Source of the DNA: Marinobacterium sp.
GTDB taxonomy: Bacteria > Pseudomonadota > Gammaproteobacteria > Pseudomonadales > Balneatricaceae
NCBI GenBank assembly: GCA_030602245.1
Contig: JAUWAC010000004.1
Location: 1-64,000 of the forward strand
Reading direction: 5' to 3'
Length of the DNA: 64,000 nucleotides
This document shows, piece by piece, positions 17,665-26,933 of the stretch; position 1 is the stretch's first letter; each line of letters opens with the position of its first letter. The notes below the pieces were generated by a model. That model worked only from the letters and a program-made list of their open reading frames with translations, was not told the origin of the DNA and did not search any database. The position numbers and the translations under genes were made by a program.

Positions 17665-19296
17665 TCAGGCCAGCTTGAAGCGCGCCGCCAGACTGCTCAG
17701 ATGCGCGCTCTCCTGCCCCAGGGCCCGGCACGCTTCACCGGTGTCCGCGGCCAGCACCGCAATCCGTTCCGATGCCTGATGGATCTCGCCGATACTACGC
17801 GACAGATCGGTTGCCACCTGCGTCTGCTGCTCGGTCGCCGCTGCGATCTGGGTGTTCATATCGGAGATGTGGCCGGATGCGTCCAGAATACGCCGGATCG
17901 AGTCACCCCCGCCACGCACCTTCTCCAGCCCCTCGGTCATGCGCTGCTGACTCGCCTGCATCACCTCGACGGCACGTTTGGCATGTTGCTGCAGCGAACT
18001 GATGGTGGCGTCGATCTCGCCGATCGAGGTCTGAGTCTTCTGCGCCAGACTGCGAATCTCGTTGGCAACGACGGAGAAGCCGCGCCCGGCCTCCCCGGCT
18101 CGCGCCGCCTCGATCGCCGCATTCAGCGCCAGCAGGTTGGTCTGCTCGGTGATGGTGCCGATCACTTCGGAGATGACACCGATGCCGGCACTGTCATCGT
18201 GCAACTGCTCGATGACCGCCGCCGCATCGGCAATCGCGTCCGCCAGCGCTTCCGTCTGCACGATCGACTCACGGATGACGCGTTCGCTGCTCACCGCCTC
18301 CTCACGTGCACGGGTGGCATTTTCAGCGGCAACACTGCTGCTGCCAGCCACCTCGGCAAACCCGGCCTGCATCTGCTCCATGGCCGACGCGATCTGGGCA
18401 ATCTCGCCGCGCTGGATCTCCAGGCTGTTGCCGGAGTCGGCGACACGGGCCTGCAGGTTGCGGGTGGTGCCATCGAGCGTCCTGACGCTGTCGGCAATCT
18501 CCTGCGCCAGCCGATAGAGCCCCTGCTGCATGTGATCGAACGAGTGCGCCGCCTGCCCCAGCTCATCATGGCCGAACTGTGCCAGATCGAGGCGCTGGCT
18601 CAGATCGCCCTGCTCCACCGCTTTCATCTGCGCGATCAGCCGATTCAACGGCCGCGTGATCTTGTTCGCCAGCAGATAGCCCATGACCGCCAGAAACAGT
18701 GCCACACCCACGCCGACCACAGCGGTGAGCCAGCTGACCGAACGGATCGCCGCCGCCTCCTGCACCTTGATCGCTTCGCCTTCGGCCACCAGCCGGCGCT
18801 GCAACTCACTGAGCAGATCGACGATCTCATTGAATGGCGCCAGCATCGGCCCCAACATCTGTGCCCGCGCTTGTTCCATGCGCCCACGATCGATCAGGTC
18901 GATGTAGTGCTCCTGCATCGCCCGGTAGTCCTCGATGCGACGCGCGAAATCCTGCGTATAACGCTGCGCTTCGTCGGTATCCGCCAGTGCGCGCATACGC
19001 TCCATCGCCGTGGCGACCCGCTCGTCGTTATAGCGGATCGTTGCCATGATCTGGCGATGCTCGTCACGGTCATCGGTGAGACCGTAGTCCAGTGCAAAGC
19101 GCCGATAGGTGACGGTGTAGAACCGCAGATCCGACACCGTTGACAGCAGGTTCAGGTTGCGATCGACAACGGTTTCAAACTGCTGACGTACGTTACCGAT
19201 CACCAGCAACAGATAAATGCCCAGCGCGACAACCAGCAGCAGCGCAGTGCCGAATACCAGCTGCAGCGCACGGGGTATCGAGACTCGATTGAGCAT
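17665..19296 (-). CDS. Methyl-accepting chemotaxis protein with 4HB sensor domain
   Basis: A 543-residue transmembrane chemoreceptor. Membrane segment 1 (about residues 8-32) is followed by a periplasmic four-helix-bundle sensor (about 35-190), membrane segment 2 (about 192-212), a HAMP domain ([20 protein letters not shown]) and a long coiled-coil signalling domain with the tip [20 protein letters not shown]. The ATG at 19296 follows GAGG by 6 nt; longer in-frame starts upstream lack a ribosome site. Its position beside the amine-catabolic operons hints at sensing amines, but the ligand cannot be read from the sensor. Confidence 0.92.
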   Translation of the reverse strand: MLNRVSIPRALQLVFGTALLLVVALGIYLLLVIGNVRQQFETVVDRNLNLLSTVSDLRFYTVTYRRFALDYGLTDDRDEHRQIMATIRYNDERVATAMERMRALADTDEAQRYTQDFARRIEDYRAMQEHYIDLIDRGRMEQARAQMLGPMLAPFNEIVDLLSELQRRLVAEGEAIKVQEAAAIRSVSWLTAVVGVGVALFLAVMGYLLANKITRPLNRLIAQMKAVEQGDLSQRLDLAQFGHDELGQAAHSFDHMQQGLYRLAQEIADSVRTLDGTTRNLQARVADSGNSLEIQRGEIAQIASAMEQMQAGFAEVAGSSSVAAENATRAREEAVSSERVIRESIVQTEALADAIADAAAVIEQLHDDSAGIGVISEVIGTITEQTNLLALNAAIEAARAGEAGRGFSVVANEIRSLAQKTQTSIGEIDATISSLQQHAKRAVEVMQASQQRMTEGLEKVRGGGDSIRRILDASGHISDMNTQIAAATEQQTQVATDLSRSIGEIHQASERIAVLAADTGEACRALGQESAHLSSLAARFKLA

Positions 19297-19557
19297 CACG
19301 CACCTCGTCGAAAGGAGTGGTTCGTTCATCGCCGAGCAGGCTGTCGGCGATTGGAATGATGGACCCGCGTAGTATCGTCGAGCGCCATCATCCGGCCCAC
19401 TAGATTTTCTATATGGTTGTAATAGAAACGATTTATTTTTCTGCGTCGGTGCATTAAGACGGTTTATCGCCAACGCCTGATCGCCGGCGCGACAGGACAG
19501 CAGCCGTTGCGGTAGGCTTGCTGTGAGCATCCCGCCTCAGCACATGCAGGAGTTGCC

Positions 19558-20388
19558 ATGCTGACACCCGCCCAGGAAGTCGCCCTGATCGAGCTGATTC
19601 GGCAGGTCGCACATGACGAGATCCGCCCCCGGTTCCGCAAGCTGCCGCACCACGCGATCCGCAGTAAATCCGCGTTCGACGACCTGGTCACCGAAGCCGA
19701 CGTGGCGGCCGAACAGGCCCTGACACGCGGGGTGCTGGCGCTGCTGCCCGAGGCGCGGGTGATCGGCGAGGAGGCGGTCGCCGCCGACCCACAGGTCATC
19801 GAACAGCTCGCAGGAGCGGGCCTTGCCGTGATCATCGACCCGATCGACGGCACCTGGAACTATGCCAACGGCCTGGCCACCCATGGCGTACTGCTGGCCG
19901 TCGTCGAGGACGAGGAAACCCGGTTCGGGATTCTCTATGACCCGGTGGTTGATGACTGGATTCTGGCGCGCAAGGGCGGTGGCGCCTGGTTCTGCGCCCC
20001 GGGCGAGGCGCCGCTGCGCCTGTCGGTCAGTGCCGGCAAGCCATTCGATCGGTTGGTGGGATTCGTTTCGCCGTTCAATTTCCGCCAGCAGCAGCGCCCC
20101 GGTATCGCCCGCGGCATGCTGGAGTTCGGCCGCGCCCACGGACTGCGCTGCGCCTGCCATGAATATCGCACGCTGATACAGGGCAAGGTGGACTTTTACA
20201 TCAACGCCAGCGCGAAACCCTGGGATCACGCGGCCGGCGTGCTCGCGGTGCAGGAAGCCGGCGGCTGCGCCGGCATGCTCGATGGTCGCGACTATTCGCC
20301 ACTGCTGACATCCGGCTGCGTCATCGCCGCCCACTCGGCACAGACACTGGAGGCGATTCGCGCCCGTCTCAACCATCACCTGGGTTAG
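19558..20388 (+). CDS. Inositol monophosphatase family protein
   Basis: A 276-residue metal-dependent phosphatase of the IMPase/FBPase fold. The metal and phosphate sites are intact: GEE at 70-72, DPIDGT at 94-99 and the late KPWDHAAGVLAVQEAGG stretch. Family members dephosphorylate inositol 1-phosphate, histidinol phosphate or PAPS-like molecules. This sequence lacks clear signatures of SuhB, CysQ or HisN, so the substrate is left open. It stands alone between a chemoreceptor (divergent) and puuC (convergent). Confidence 0.85.
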   Translation: MLTPAQEVALIELIRQVAHDEIRPRFRKLPHHAIRSKSAFDDLVTEADVAAEQALTRGVLALLPEARVIGEEAVAADPQVIEQLAGAGLAVIIDPIDGTWNYANGLATHGVLLAVVEDEETRFGILYDPVVDDWILARKGGGAWFCAPGEAPLRLSVSAGKPFDRLVGFVSPFNFRQQQRPGIARGMLEFGRAHGLRCACHEYRTLIQGKVDFYINASAKPWDHAAGVLAVQEAGGCAGMLDGRDYSPLLTSGCVIAAHSAQTLEAIRARLNHHLG

Positions 20389-20409
20389 AGCGGCGGCCGC
20401 GCCGCCGCT
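20389..20409. terminator. GC-only hairpin between converging genes
   Basis: The arms agcggcggc / gccgccgct pair perfectly over 9 bp with a 3-nt loop, directly after the phosphatase stop codon and 19 bp from the puuC stop. There is no T-run in either direction, so its strength as a terminator is uncertain. Confidence 0.45.
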
Positions 20410-20427
20410 GTGCCGCTCACGCGCCGC

Positions 20428-21924
20428 TCAAAGCGCGATCCAGGTCGCCTTCACTTCGGTGTATTTCTCAAACGCATGCAGTGACTTGTCGCGACCATTG
20501 CCGGACTGCTTGTAGCCGCCAAACGGCGCGGTCATGTCACCGCCGTCATAGTGGTTGATCCAGACCATGCCGGTGCGCAGCGCTTTGGCGGTGCGGTGCG
20601 CTTTGCTGATATCCGATGTCCAGACCGCAGCGGCCAGCCCGTAATCGCTGTCGTTGGCGATCTTCACCGCCTCGTCCATGTCATTGAAGGTGATGACGGA
20701 CAGCACCGGGCCGAAAATCTCCTCCTGCGCGATCCGCATCGCATTGGTTACGCCATCGAACAGCGTCGGCTCGACATAGTAACCACCGGACTCGGCATCC
20801 ACCCGGCGACCGCCCAGACGCAGACTGGCGCCCTCCTGCTTGCCGGTTTCGATGTACTCGAGCACACGCTCCAGCTGGCCTTCGTCGACAATGGCACCGA
20901 CCCGGGTGGCGGGATCCAGCGGATGCCCGGGACGCCACGCCTTGAGCGCGTCGGCGACGAGGTCGATAAAGGTATCCTTGATCGATGCCTCCACCAGCAA
21001 CCGTGATCCGGCGGTACAGACCTCGCCCTGATTGAATGCGATCGCCGATGCCGCCACCTCGGCCGCGGCCTTCAGATCCGGCGCATCGGCAAACACGATG
21101 TTAGGGCTCTTGCCGCCCGCCTCCAGCCAGACCCGCTTCATGTTGGACTGACCGGCATACACCATCAGCTGCTTGGCGACGTTGGTCGAGCCGGTGAATA
21201 CCAGTGTATCGACATCCATGTGCAGCGCCAGCGCCGCCCCGACATCGTGCCCAAACCCGGGCAGCACGTTGAGCACGCCCGGCGGAATCCCCGCTTCCAG
21301 CGCCAGTGCGGCGACACGCACCGCGGTCAGGGGCGATTTTTCCGATGGTTTGAGTATCACTGAGTTACCCGCCGCCAGCGCCGGTCCCAGCTTCCAGCTC
21401 GCCATCAGCAGCGGGAAGTTCCAGGGCACGATCGCCACCACGACGCCAACCGGTTCCCGCGTGATCATGCCGATTTCGTTGTGCGGTACCGGTGCCAGCT
21501 CGTCGTAAATCTTGTCGACCGCCTCGCCGGACCAGCGAATCGCACGCGCCGCATTGGGAATATCGACGCTCAGTGCATCCCGGATCGGCTTGCCCATATC
21601 GAGCGATTCAAGCAGTGCCAGTTCCTCCCGGTGGGCCTCGATCAGTTCGGCAAAACGGATCATCACCCGCTTGCGCTCCGCCGGCGCCTTGCGTGACCAG
21701 ACACCCGACTCGAACGCGGCCCGCGCACTGATGACGGCGGTATCGGCGTCGGCGGCATCGCACGCGGCGACATCGATCAGCAGGCGGTTGTCGATCGGAC
21801 TGCGACACTCGAAGGTCTTGCCCCCCCGGGCATCGCAGTACTCGCCGTCAATGAAGGCGCGTCCCTCGATGTCGAGACTGTTGGCAAGGCTCTCCCAGTC
21901 ATCGCGTGTGTTGGCTGTGCTCAT
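20428..21924 (-). CDS. puuC: Gamma-glutamyl-gamma-aminobutyraldehyde dehydrogenase PuuC-like
   Basis: A 498-residue NAD(P)-dependent aldehyde dehydrogenase. The catalytic cysteine is in NQGEVCTAGSR and the general base in WLEAGGKSPNIVF; the cofactor segment is IVPWNFPLLMASWKLGPAL. The ending GGYKQSGNGRDKSLHAFEKY and overall length match PuuC/KauB. It would oxidise gamma-glutamyl-gamma-aminobutyraldehyde, the product of PuuB, to gamma-glutamyl-GABA. The hydrolase PuuD that would finish the path is not in the window. Related enzymes act on betaine aldehyde or aminoaldehydes, so specificity rests on context. GGAG lies 9 nt before the ATG. Confidence 0.85.
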   Translation of the reverse strand: MSTANTRDDWESLANSLDIEGRAFIDGEYCDARGGKTFECRSPIDNRLLIDVAACDAADADTAVISARAAFESGVWSRKAPAERKRVMIRFAELIEAHREELALLESLDMGKPIRDALSVDIPNAARAIRWSGEAVDKIYDELAPVPHNEIGMITREPVGVVVAIVPWNFPLLMASWKLGPALAAGNSVILKPSEKSPLTAVRVAALALEAGIPPGVLNVLPGFGHDVGAALALHMDVDTLVFTGSTNVAKQLMVYAGQSNMKRVWLEAGGKSPNIVFADAPDLKAAAEVAASAIAFNQGEVCTAGSRLLVEASIKDTFIDLVADALKAWRPGHPLDPATRVGAIVDEGQLERVLEYIETGKQEGASLRLGGRRVDAESGGYYVEPTLFDGVTNAMRIAQEEIFGPVLSVITFNDMDEAVKIANDSDYGLAAAVWTSDISKAHRTAKALRTGMVWINHYDGGDMTAPFGGYKQSGNGRDKSLHAFEKYTEVKATWIAL

Positions 21925-21999
21925 ATCAAAAGCTCCACTGGTTACTCGATCTCCTGCGACGATACACCGGCAACGGTTGCTGATGCAGCAGTTGGAACG

Positions 22000-22034
22000 A
22001 AAAAAAGCCGCACCCGGAACACCCGGGGCGGCTT
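22000..22034 (-). terminator. Rho-independent terminator of the acyl-CoA synthetase gene
   Basis: On the minus strand the near-perfect stem GCCGCCCCGGG / CCGGGTGCGGC is followed by seven T residues, 19 bp after the stop codon. Confidence 0.85.
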
Positions 22035-22052
22035 CACAGTAACCGGGGGCGG

Positions 22053-23948
22053 TTAGCTGTGTTTTACCAGGCCGTGGCTGTCCATGATCTCTTCGATCTC
22101 GGACAGGCTGGCGGGGTCATCGATGGTTGAAGGCACTGTGTAGCTCTGCCCGTCGGCGATCTGGCGCAACAGCTTGCGCAGGATCTTGCCGGAACGGGTC
22201 TTCGGCAGCCGCTGCACGATAATGGCACGCTGGAAGCAGGCGATCGGACCGATCTCCTTGCGCACCATCGCCACCAGCTCGGACTGCAGCTGCTTCTCCT
22301 CGACCTCGGCACCGTCCTTCAGCAGTACCAGGCCGATCGGCGCCTGTCCCTTAAGTGGGTCGTTGACGCCGATCACGGCACATTCAGCGACCGCCGGATG
22401 CGCCGCGACGATCTCTTCCATCTCGCCGGTCGAGAGTCGGTGACCGGCCACGTTGATGACATCATCGGTACGCCCCATGATGAACACGTAGCCGTCCTCA
22501 TCCTTGTAGCCGCCGTCACCGGAGGTGTAATAGCCCGGGAAGTCGGACAGATAGCCGGTGCGGAAGCGTTCGAAGTCGCCCCAGATGGTGGGCAGACAGC
22601 TCGGCGGCAGCGGCAGCTTGAGGGCGATAGACCCCTGCTCGCCCGGCGGCAGTTCCTGACCGTCGGTACCCAGAATCTTCACGTTGAAGCCCGGTACCGG
22701 CAGCGTGGAGGAGCCGGCCTTCGGTGCCTTCGGCTCGATGCCCATCAGGTTGCCGCAGATCGCCCAACCGGTCTCGGTCTGCCACCAGTGATCCACCACC
22801 GGCTTGCCGGTCTTGCCGACCGTCCAGTCATAGGTCGGCGGATCGAGGCGCTCGCCGGCCATGAAAATGGTTTCCAGCGACGAGATGTCGTAGTGCGCCA
22901 GCTGGGATGCTTCCGGATCTTCTTTCTTGATCGCACGGAATGCCGTCGGTGCCGCGAACAGTGCCTTGGCCTTATACTCCTCGACCACGCGCCAGAAGGC
23001 ACCGGCATCCGGCGTGCGCACCGGCTTGCCTTCGTAGACGATGGTGGTGCAGCCGGCCAGCAACGGTCCGTAGACGATGTAGGAGTGGCCCACGACCCAA
23101 CCCACATCGGACGCGGCCCAGAACACATCGCCCGGCTGCATGTTGTAGATCGCCTTCATCGAGTACTTCAGCGCCACCGCATGCCCGCCGTTGTCACGGA
23201 CGACCCCTTTCGGCTTGCCGGTCGTCCCTGAGGTATAGAGGATGTACAGCGGATCGGTGCCCTTGACGGGTACGCAGTCCGCGGGCTCGGCGGCGGCCAT
23301 CTGCTCATCCCAGTCGAGATCGCGTCCCGCGGTCAGTTCGGCCTTCGCCTGCTCGCGCTGCAGGATAATGCAGGCGTCCGGCTTGTGCGCCGACTGCTCG
23401 ATCGCCTGGTCCAGCATCGGCTTGTATTCGATAACCTTGGCCACCTCGATACCGCAGGACGCCGTGACGACGACCTTGGGCTCGGCATCGTCGATACGCA
23501 CCGCCAGCTCATGCGGCGCAAAGCCGCCGAATACGACCGAGTGGATCGCACCGAGGCGCGCAACCCCCAGCATCGCGACCAGCGCTTCCGGCACCATCGG
23601 CATGTAGATGACGACACGATCACCTTTGGTAACACCCTGCGCCTTCAGCACACCGGCGAACTTTGCCACCTGATCGCGCAGTTCACGGTAGGTCAGCTGG
23701 CGCTTCGCACCGGTCACGGGGGAGTCATAGATCAGGGCGGCCTGGTCGCCGCGGCCATTCTCGACGTGATGATCCAGCGCCATGTAGGCGGTGTTCATCT
23801 CGCCATCGGCAAACCACCGGTAGATGCCGTTTTCGTCAGTCGAGAGGATTGTCTTCGGTTCGGTGTACCAGGGAAGGTCAGCGGCTTTCTCGGCCCAGAA
23901 CCCTTCCGGGTTCTCGATGGACGCGCGGTATTCGGCTTGGTAGGACAT
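22053..23948 (-). CDS. prpE: Propionyl-CoA synthetase-type acyl-CoA ligase (PrpE-like)
   Basis: A 631-residue AMP-forming acyl-CoA synthetase of the acetyl/propionyl-CoA synthetase group. It activates a short-chain acid through an acyl-adenylate. Motifs are ILYTSGTTGKPKGVVRD (P-loop), WWQTETGW, YTSGDGGYKDEDGYVFIMGR and the acetylatable lysine in PKTRSGKILRK. The start SYQAEYRASIENPEGFWAEKA fits the family exactly. Resemblance to PrpE/ACSS3 suggests propionate over acetate, but butyrate or acetate remain possible. No prpBCD genes lie nearby. AAAGGA precedes the ATG by 8 nt. Confidence 0.85.
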   Translation of the reverse strand: MSYQAEYRASIENPEGFWAEKAADLPWYTEPKTILSTDENGIYRWFADGEMNTAYMALDHHVENGRGDQAALIYDSPVTGAKRQLTYRELRDQVAKFAGVLKAQGVTKGDRVVIYMPMVPEALVAMLGVARLGAIHSVVFGGFAPHELAVRIDDAEPKVVVTASCGIEVAKVIEYKPMLDQAIEQSAHKPDACIILQREQAKAELTAGRDLDWDEQMAAAEPADCVPVKGTDPLYILYTSGTTGKPKGVVRDNGGHAVALKYSMKAIYNMQPGDVFWAASDVGWVVGHSYIVYGPLLAGCTTIVYEGKPVRTPDAGAFWRVVEEYKAKALFAAPTAFRAIKKEDPEASQLAHYDISSLETIFMAGERLDPPTYDWTVGKTGKPVVDHWWQTETGWAICGNLMGIEPKAPKAGSSTLPVPGFNVKILGTDGQELPPGEQGSIALKLPLPPSCLPTIWGDFERFRTGYLSDFPGYYTSGDGGYKDEDGYVFIMGRTDDVINVAGHRLSTGEMEEIVAAHPAVAECAVIGVNDPLKGQAPIGLVLLKDGAEVEEKQLQSELVAMVRKEIGPIACFQRAIIVQRLPKTRSGKILRKLLRQIADGQSYTVPSTIDDPASLSEIEEIMDSHGLVKHS

Positions 23949-24240
23949 GGCACAGGTCCTTTATCTCTAGTTGTTGGTCGCTTGGGGTTCGGGGTTTTAT
24001 TGTTGACAGTTACCCCGTTATGACCCCGCCACTGTAAACAATGTAGCGACTGAATGAGATACGACAAAAGGCTTAGCCCATGGGTCTTTTCCTGTTTTAG
24101 TGCCGTAATCACGGCTCCAGCCCACTGAATTCGGCCTTTTCGGGTATCCGACAGAATTTTCACAACTGTCGACACATAGCGCCACGAACCTTCCCACTAC
24201 CGCCACCCGCCGCCCTGTTACGGCAGTATTGCCCCGACAT
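23949..24240. other. Divergent control region between prpE and the Zur operon
   Basis: No gene is supported in this AT-richer stretch. It must hold the prpE promoter on the minus strand. The plus-strand operon promoter overlaps the Zur box that follows. Short open frames here lack ribosome sites and domain resemblance. Confidence 0.5.
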
Positions 24241-24259
24241 GACGTTACAATATAACATT
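24241..24259 (+). promoter_or_regulatory. Zur-binding site
   Basis: The 19-mer gacgttacaatataacatt agrees at 16 of 19 positions with the gammaproteobacterial Zur consensus AATGTTATAWTATAACATT. It starts 61 bp before the first ATG of the operon and contains TACAAT, a possible -10 element, so bound Zn-Zur would block transcription. The consensus is from established knowledge; the match is seen directly. Confidence 0.8.
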
Positions 24260-24301
24260 TCAAAAATATGCCACACTGAACCGCTACCAACAGGAGCCAC
24301 A

Positions 24302-24943
24302 ATGAACCGCGCATCCCTCTACCTTGGCACACTGCTCTGCACCGCGTCGCTCAGCACGCAGGCGCAGGACGCGCTGACACCCCATCAACACGGGGCCGCT
24401 CGGCTGCAAATGGCGCTGGACGCACAGACCTTGTGGGTCGAGTTTCACTCCCCCGCGTTCAACCTGCTCGGGTTCGAACACCACCCCGTCAGCGCCGACG
24501 AAAAACGCGCCTACGCACAGCTGGAAACTGCGATGCGAACGCCTGCCGGCCTGCTGGAACTGCCTGCTGCTGCCAAGTGTGTGCTGAACCAAGTCAGCAT
24601 CACGCAGTCTGATCCCGCAGCGCAGGACACACACGCAGATGAACATGAACATGAACATGAACATGAACATGAGCATGAACATGAGCATGAACATGAGCAT
24701 GAACATGAGCATGAGCATGAGCATGAGCATGAGCATGAGCATGAGCATGAGACAGCGGCGGCTCACAGCGATCTGCAGTTTGCCTACCGCTTCCACTGCG
24801 ACGATCCGGAGCAGCTCAGCGGTGTGAACCTGACCATTTTCAGTCATTATCCGGCACTGCAACGGATCGACGCCGAGGCGATCGCGCCGCTGCCGCGTGC
24901 GCAAACCCTGACCCCGGACAACAGCTACCTTGAACTGAAATGA
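24302..24943 (+). CDS. DUF2796 (ZrgA-like) periplasmic zinc-binding protein with a Glu-His repeat
   Basis: A 213-residue secreted protein. A signal peptide (cut near ...STQAQ, residue about 20) is followed by HQHGAARLQMAL, typical of DUF2796/ZrgA proteins. Residues 114-149 are 18 uninterrupted Glu-His pairs, encoded by 18 hexamers (gaacat or gagcat) at 24641-24748. Homologous proteins bind zinc in the periplasm and support zinc uptake. It is the first gene behind the Zur box, and its stop overlaps the next start (ATGA). The same order occurs in Pseudomonas aeruginosa PA4063-PA4066, a zinc-responsive cluster. The repeat length may vary between strains. Confidence 0.88.
   Translation: MNRASLYLGTLLCTASLSTQAQDALTPHQHGAARLQMALDAQTLWVEFHSPAFNLLGFEHHPVSADEKRAYAQLETAMRTPAGLLELPAAAKCVLNQVSITQSDPAAQDTHADEHEHEHEHEHEHEHEHEHEHEHEHEHEHEHEHEHEHETAAAHSDLQFAYRFHCDDPEQLSGVNLTIFSHYPALQRIDAEAIAPLPRAQTLTPDNSYLELK
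24641..24748 (+). repeat. Eighteen hexanucleotide repeats encoding (Glu-His)18
   Basis: Eighteen in-frame units of ga(a/g)cat with no interruption. The first units are gaacat, then gaacat and gagcat alternate, and the last six or so are all gagcat, a gradient suggesting stepwise expansion. Each unit adds one Glu-His pair, so gain or loss never shifts the frame. Confidence 0.95.
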
Positions 24944-25659
24944 GATCACCCGCCGCCATCGACATCGAACAGCTGAGTTTCACCTGGCCCGGCGCGGCCC
25001 GGCCGCTGCTGAACATCCCCGCACTGTCGTTGCCACCCGGCGCCAGTCTGTTTCTGCAAGGCGCCTCAGGCAGTGGCAAAAGCACACTGCTGAACCTGAT
25101 CGCCGGTGTGCAACACGGCTACCGGGGCAGCATCCGCGTCTGTGGCGCAGCACTGGAGCAGCTGTCACCGCGGCAGCGTGACCAGCTGCGCGCCGACAAC
25201 ATCGGCGTCATTTTCCAGCAGTTCAACCTGCTGCCCTGGCTGTCGCCGCTGGAGAATGTGACGCTGGGCTGCCGCTTCTCGGCACAGCGCCGCCATAACG
25301 CACAACAACGCAGTGGCTCGCTGGAGGCCGAAGCGGCCCGCCTGCTGCACGCACTTGGCCTTGGGGATGCGCTGGATCAGCCCCGCACCACCGCATCGCT
25401 GTCAATCGGCCAGCAGCAGCGTGTCGCCGCGGCGCGGGCCCTGATCGGCACGCCCCCCCTGGTCATCGCCGACGAGCCCACCTCGGCACTGGATGCCGAT
25501 CACCGGGATCGTTTCATCGACCTGCTGCTGTCGGAGTGTGCCGCCAGCGGCGCTGCGGTGCTGTTCGTCAGCCACGATCGCAGCCTCGCCGACCATTTCG
25601 ACAACCGCATCGGGCTGACAGAGCTCAGCAGGGCGACCGCGGGAGGTGACGCATGCTGA
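24940..25659 (+). CDS. ABC transporter ATP-binding protein, zinc-linked operon
   Basis: A 239-residue ATPase of the LolD/MacB group. Walker A is GASGSGKST, the Q-loop is [17 protein letters not shown], the signature is [16 protein letters not shown], Walker B is [12 protein letters not shown] and the switch histidine is in FVSHDRSLA. The Gly-to-Ile change in the signature (LSIGQ for LSGGQ) is tolerated in this family. It overlaps the gene before by 4 bp and the permease gene by 7 bp, so the three are translationally coupled. It is homologous in position to PA4064. Confidence 0.9.
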   Translation: MRSPAAIDIEQLSFTWPGAARPLLNIPALSLPPGASLFLQGASGSGKSTLLNLIAGVQHGYRGSIRVCGAALEQLSPRQRDQLRADNIGVIFQQFNLLPWLSPLENVTLGCRFSAQRRHNAQQRSGSLEAEAARLLHALGLGDALDQPRTTASLSIGQQQRVAAARALIGTPPLVIADEPTSALDADHRDRFIDLLLSECAASGAAVLFVSHDRSLADHFDNRIGLTELSRATAGGDAC

Positions 25660-26906
25660 TCGACCTGGCGTGGCGCAGTCTGCTCAACCGTCGCAGCAGC
25701 GCGCTGATCTGCGTACTGACGATCGCGATCAGCGTCGCTCTGCTCGCCGGCGTGGAGAAGATTCGACAGGACATGCGCGAGGGGTTCTTCAACACGGTGT
25801 CCGGCACCGACCTGATCGTTGGCGCCCGCGCAGGTCAGCTGGAGCTGTTACTGTATTCGGTGTTTCATATCGGCGCCGCAACCAACAACATTCGCTGGCA
25901 GAGCTACCAGCGCCTCGCGGCCGACCCGGCGGTGGCATGGGCGGTGCCGTTGTCGCTGGGCGATTCGCACAAGGGCTTCCGTGTCGTTGGCACCACGTCA
26001 GCGTTTTTCCGCCACTACCGCTATGGTCATGATCGCCCCCTCAGGCTGAGCGCCGGATCGCTGTTCGATGGCCTGCATCAGGTGACGCTGGGTGCCCAGG
26101 TGGCAGCGGCGCTCGGATACGCGGTGGGTGACGAGATCATCGTGTCCCACGGGCTCGGCAGCACCAGCTTTGCTCAGCACAAGGACCAGCCGTTTCGTGT
26201 CGTCGGCATCCTCGCGCCCACAGGCACGCCGCTGGATCGCTCGCTGTTCGTCAGCCTCGAGTCGATCACGGCGATCCATGCCGGCTGGCGCGCCGGCGTT
26301 CCCTTGCCCGGCATGTCGGTGGACAGCGCCACCCTCGCCGCGATGGACCTGACGCCGGATCAGATCACCGCGGTCATGGTTGGTCTGAAGTCGAAAACCG
26401 CCGTGTTTCAGCTGCAACGGGCGATCAACAGCTACCGCGGCGAACCGCTGCTGGCGATACTGCCGGGCGTTGCACTGCAGCAGCTCTGGCAGGTGATCGG
26501 GCGCATCGAACAGGCGATGCTGGCGATCTCCGCCTGTGTGGTTCTCGCCGGACTCACCGGCATGCTCGGCGTGCTGTTGACGAGCGTACAGCAGCGCCGG
26601 CGTGAACTGGCACTGCTGCGCGCCATCGGCGCCTCGCCGCTCCACCTGCTGACGCTGGTCCTGTTTGAAGCACTGCTGCTGACGATCGGTGGTGTGCTGG
26701 CGGGACTGGCGGCGCTCTGGGCGCTGTTGCTGGTCGCACGTGAGGCGGTCGGGGACGCCTTCGGCCTCTATCTGACGCTAGCCTGGCCGGATGGACTGAC
26801 CCTGATCGTGGTCGCGGTATTGCTGGCCGGCAGCCTCGCCGGCACACTGCCGGCATGGCGGGCGTGGCGCTACACGCTGGCCGATGGTCTGACACCGAAA
26901 ACCTGA
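25653..26906 (+). CDS. FtsX/MacB-like ABC permease, zinc-linked operon
   Basis: A 417-residue inner-membrane permease with the four-helix FtsX layout: a first membrane segment (about 20-40), a large periplasmic MacB-type domain (about 45-270) and three C-terminal segments (about 285-310, 335-365, 380-405). QQRRRELALLRAIGASPLHL is the usual coupling segment before the second group of helices. MacB-type transporters do mechanotransmission rather than classical import; here the role is probably to move or load zinc or a zinc protein in the envelope, inferred only from the Zur box. Ends 27 bp before the DUF3299 gene. Confidence 0.88.
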   Translation: MLIDLAWRSLLNRRSSALICVLTIAISVALLAGVEKIRQDMREGFFNTVSGTDLIVGARAGQLELLLYSVFHIGAATNNIRWQSYQRLAADPAVAWAVPLSLGDSHKGFRVVGTTSAFFRHYRYGHDRPLRLSAGSLFDGLHQVTLGAQVAAALGYAVGDEIIVSHGLGSTSFAQHKDQPFRVVGILAPTGTPLDRSLFVSLESITAIHAGWRAGVPLPGMSVDSATLAAMDLTPDQITAVMVGLKSKTAVFQLQRAINSYRGEPLLAILPGVALQQLWQVIGRIEQAMLAISACVVLAGLTGMLGVLLTSVQQRRRELALLRAIGASPLHLLTLVLFEALLLTIGGVLAGLAALWALLLVAREAVGDAFGLYLTLAWPDGLTLIVVAVLLAGSLAGTLPAWRAWRYTLADGLTPKT

Positions 26907-26933
26907 TTCAAGCTGCCAACACCGGGAGTACCG

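Noticed and set aside
24018..24332. Small minus-strand frame across the Zur box
   Set aside because: It overlaps the operator and the first operon start, has no ribosome site, and resembles nothing.
24641..24748. CRISPR-like or satellite array
   Set aside because: The six-base periodicity is in frame within a real gene and encodes Glu-His pairs, with no spacers.
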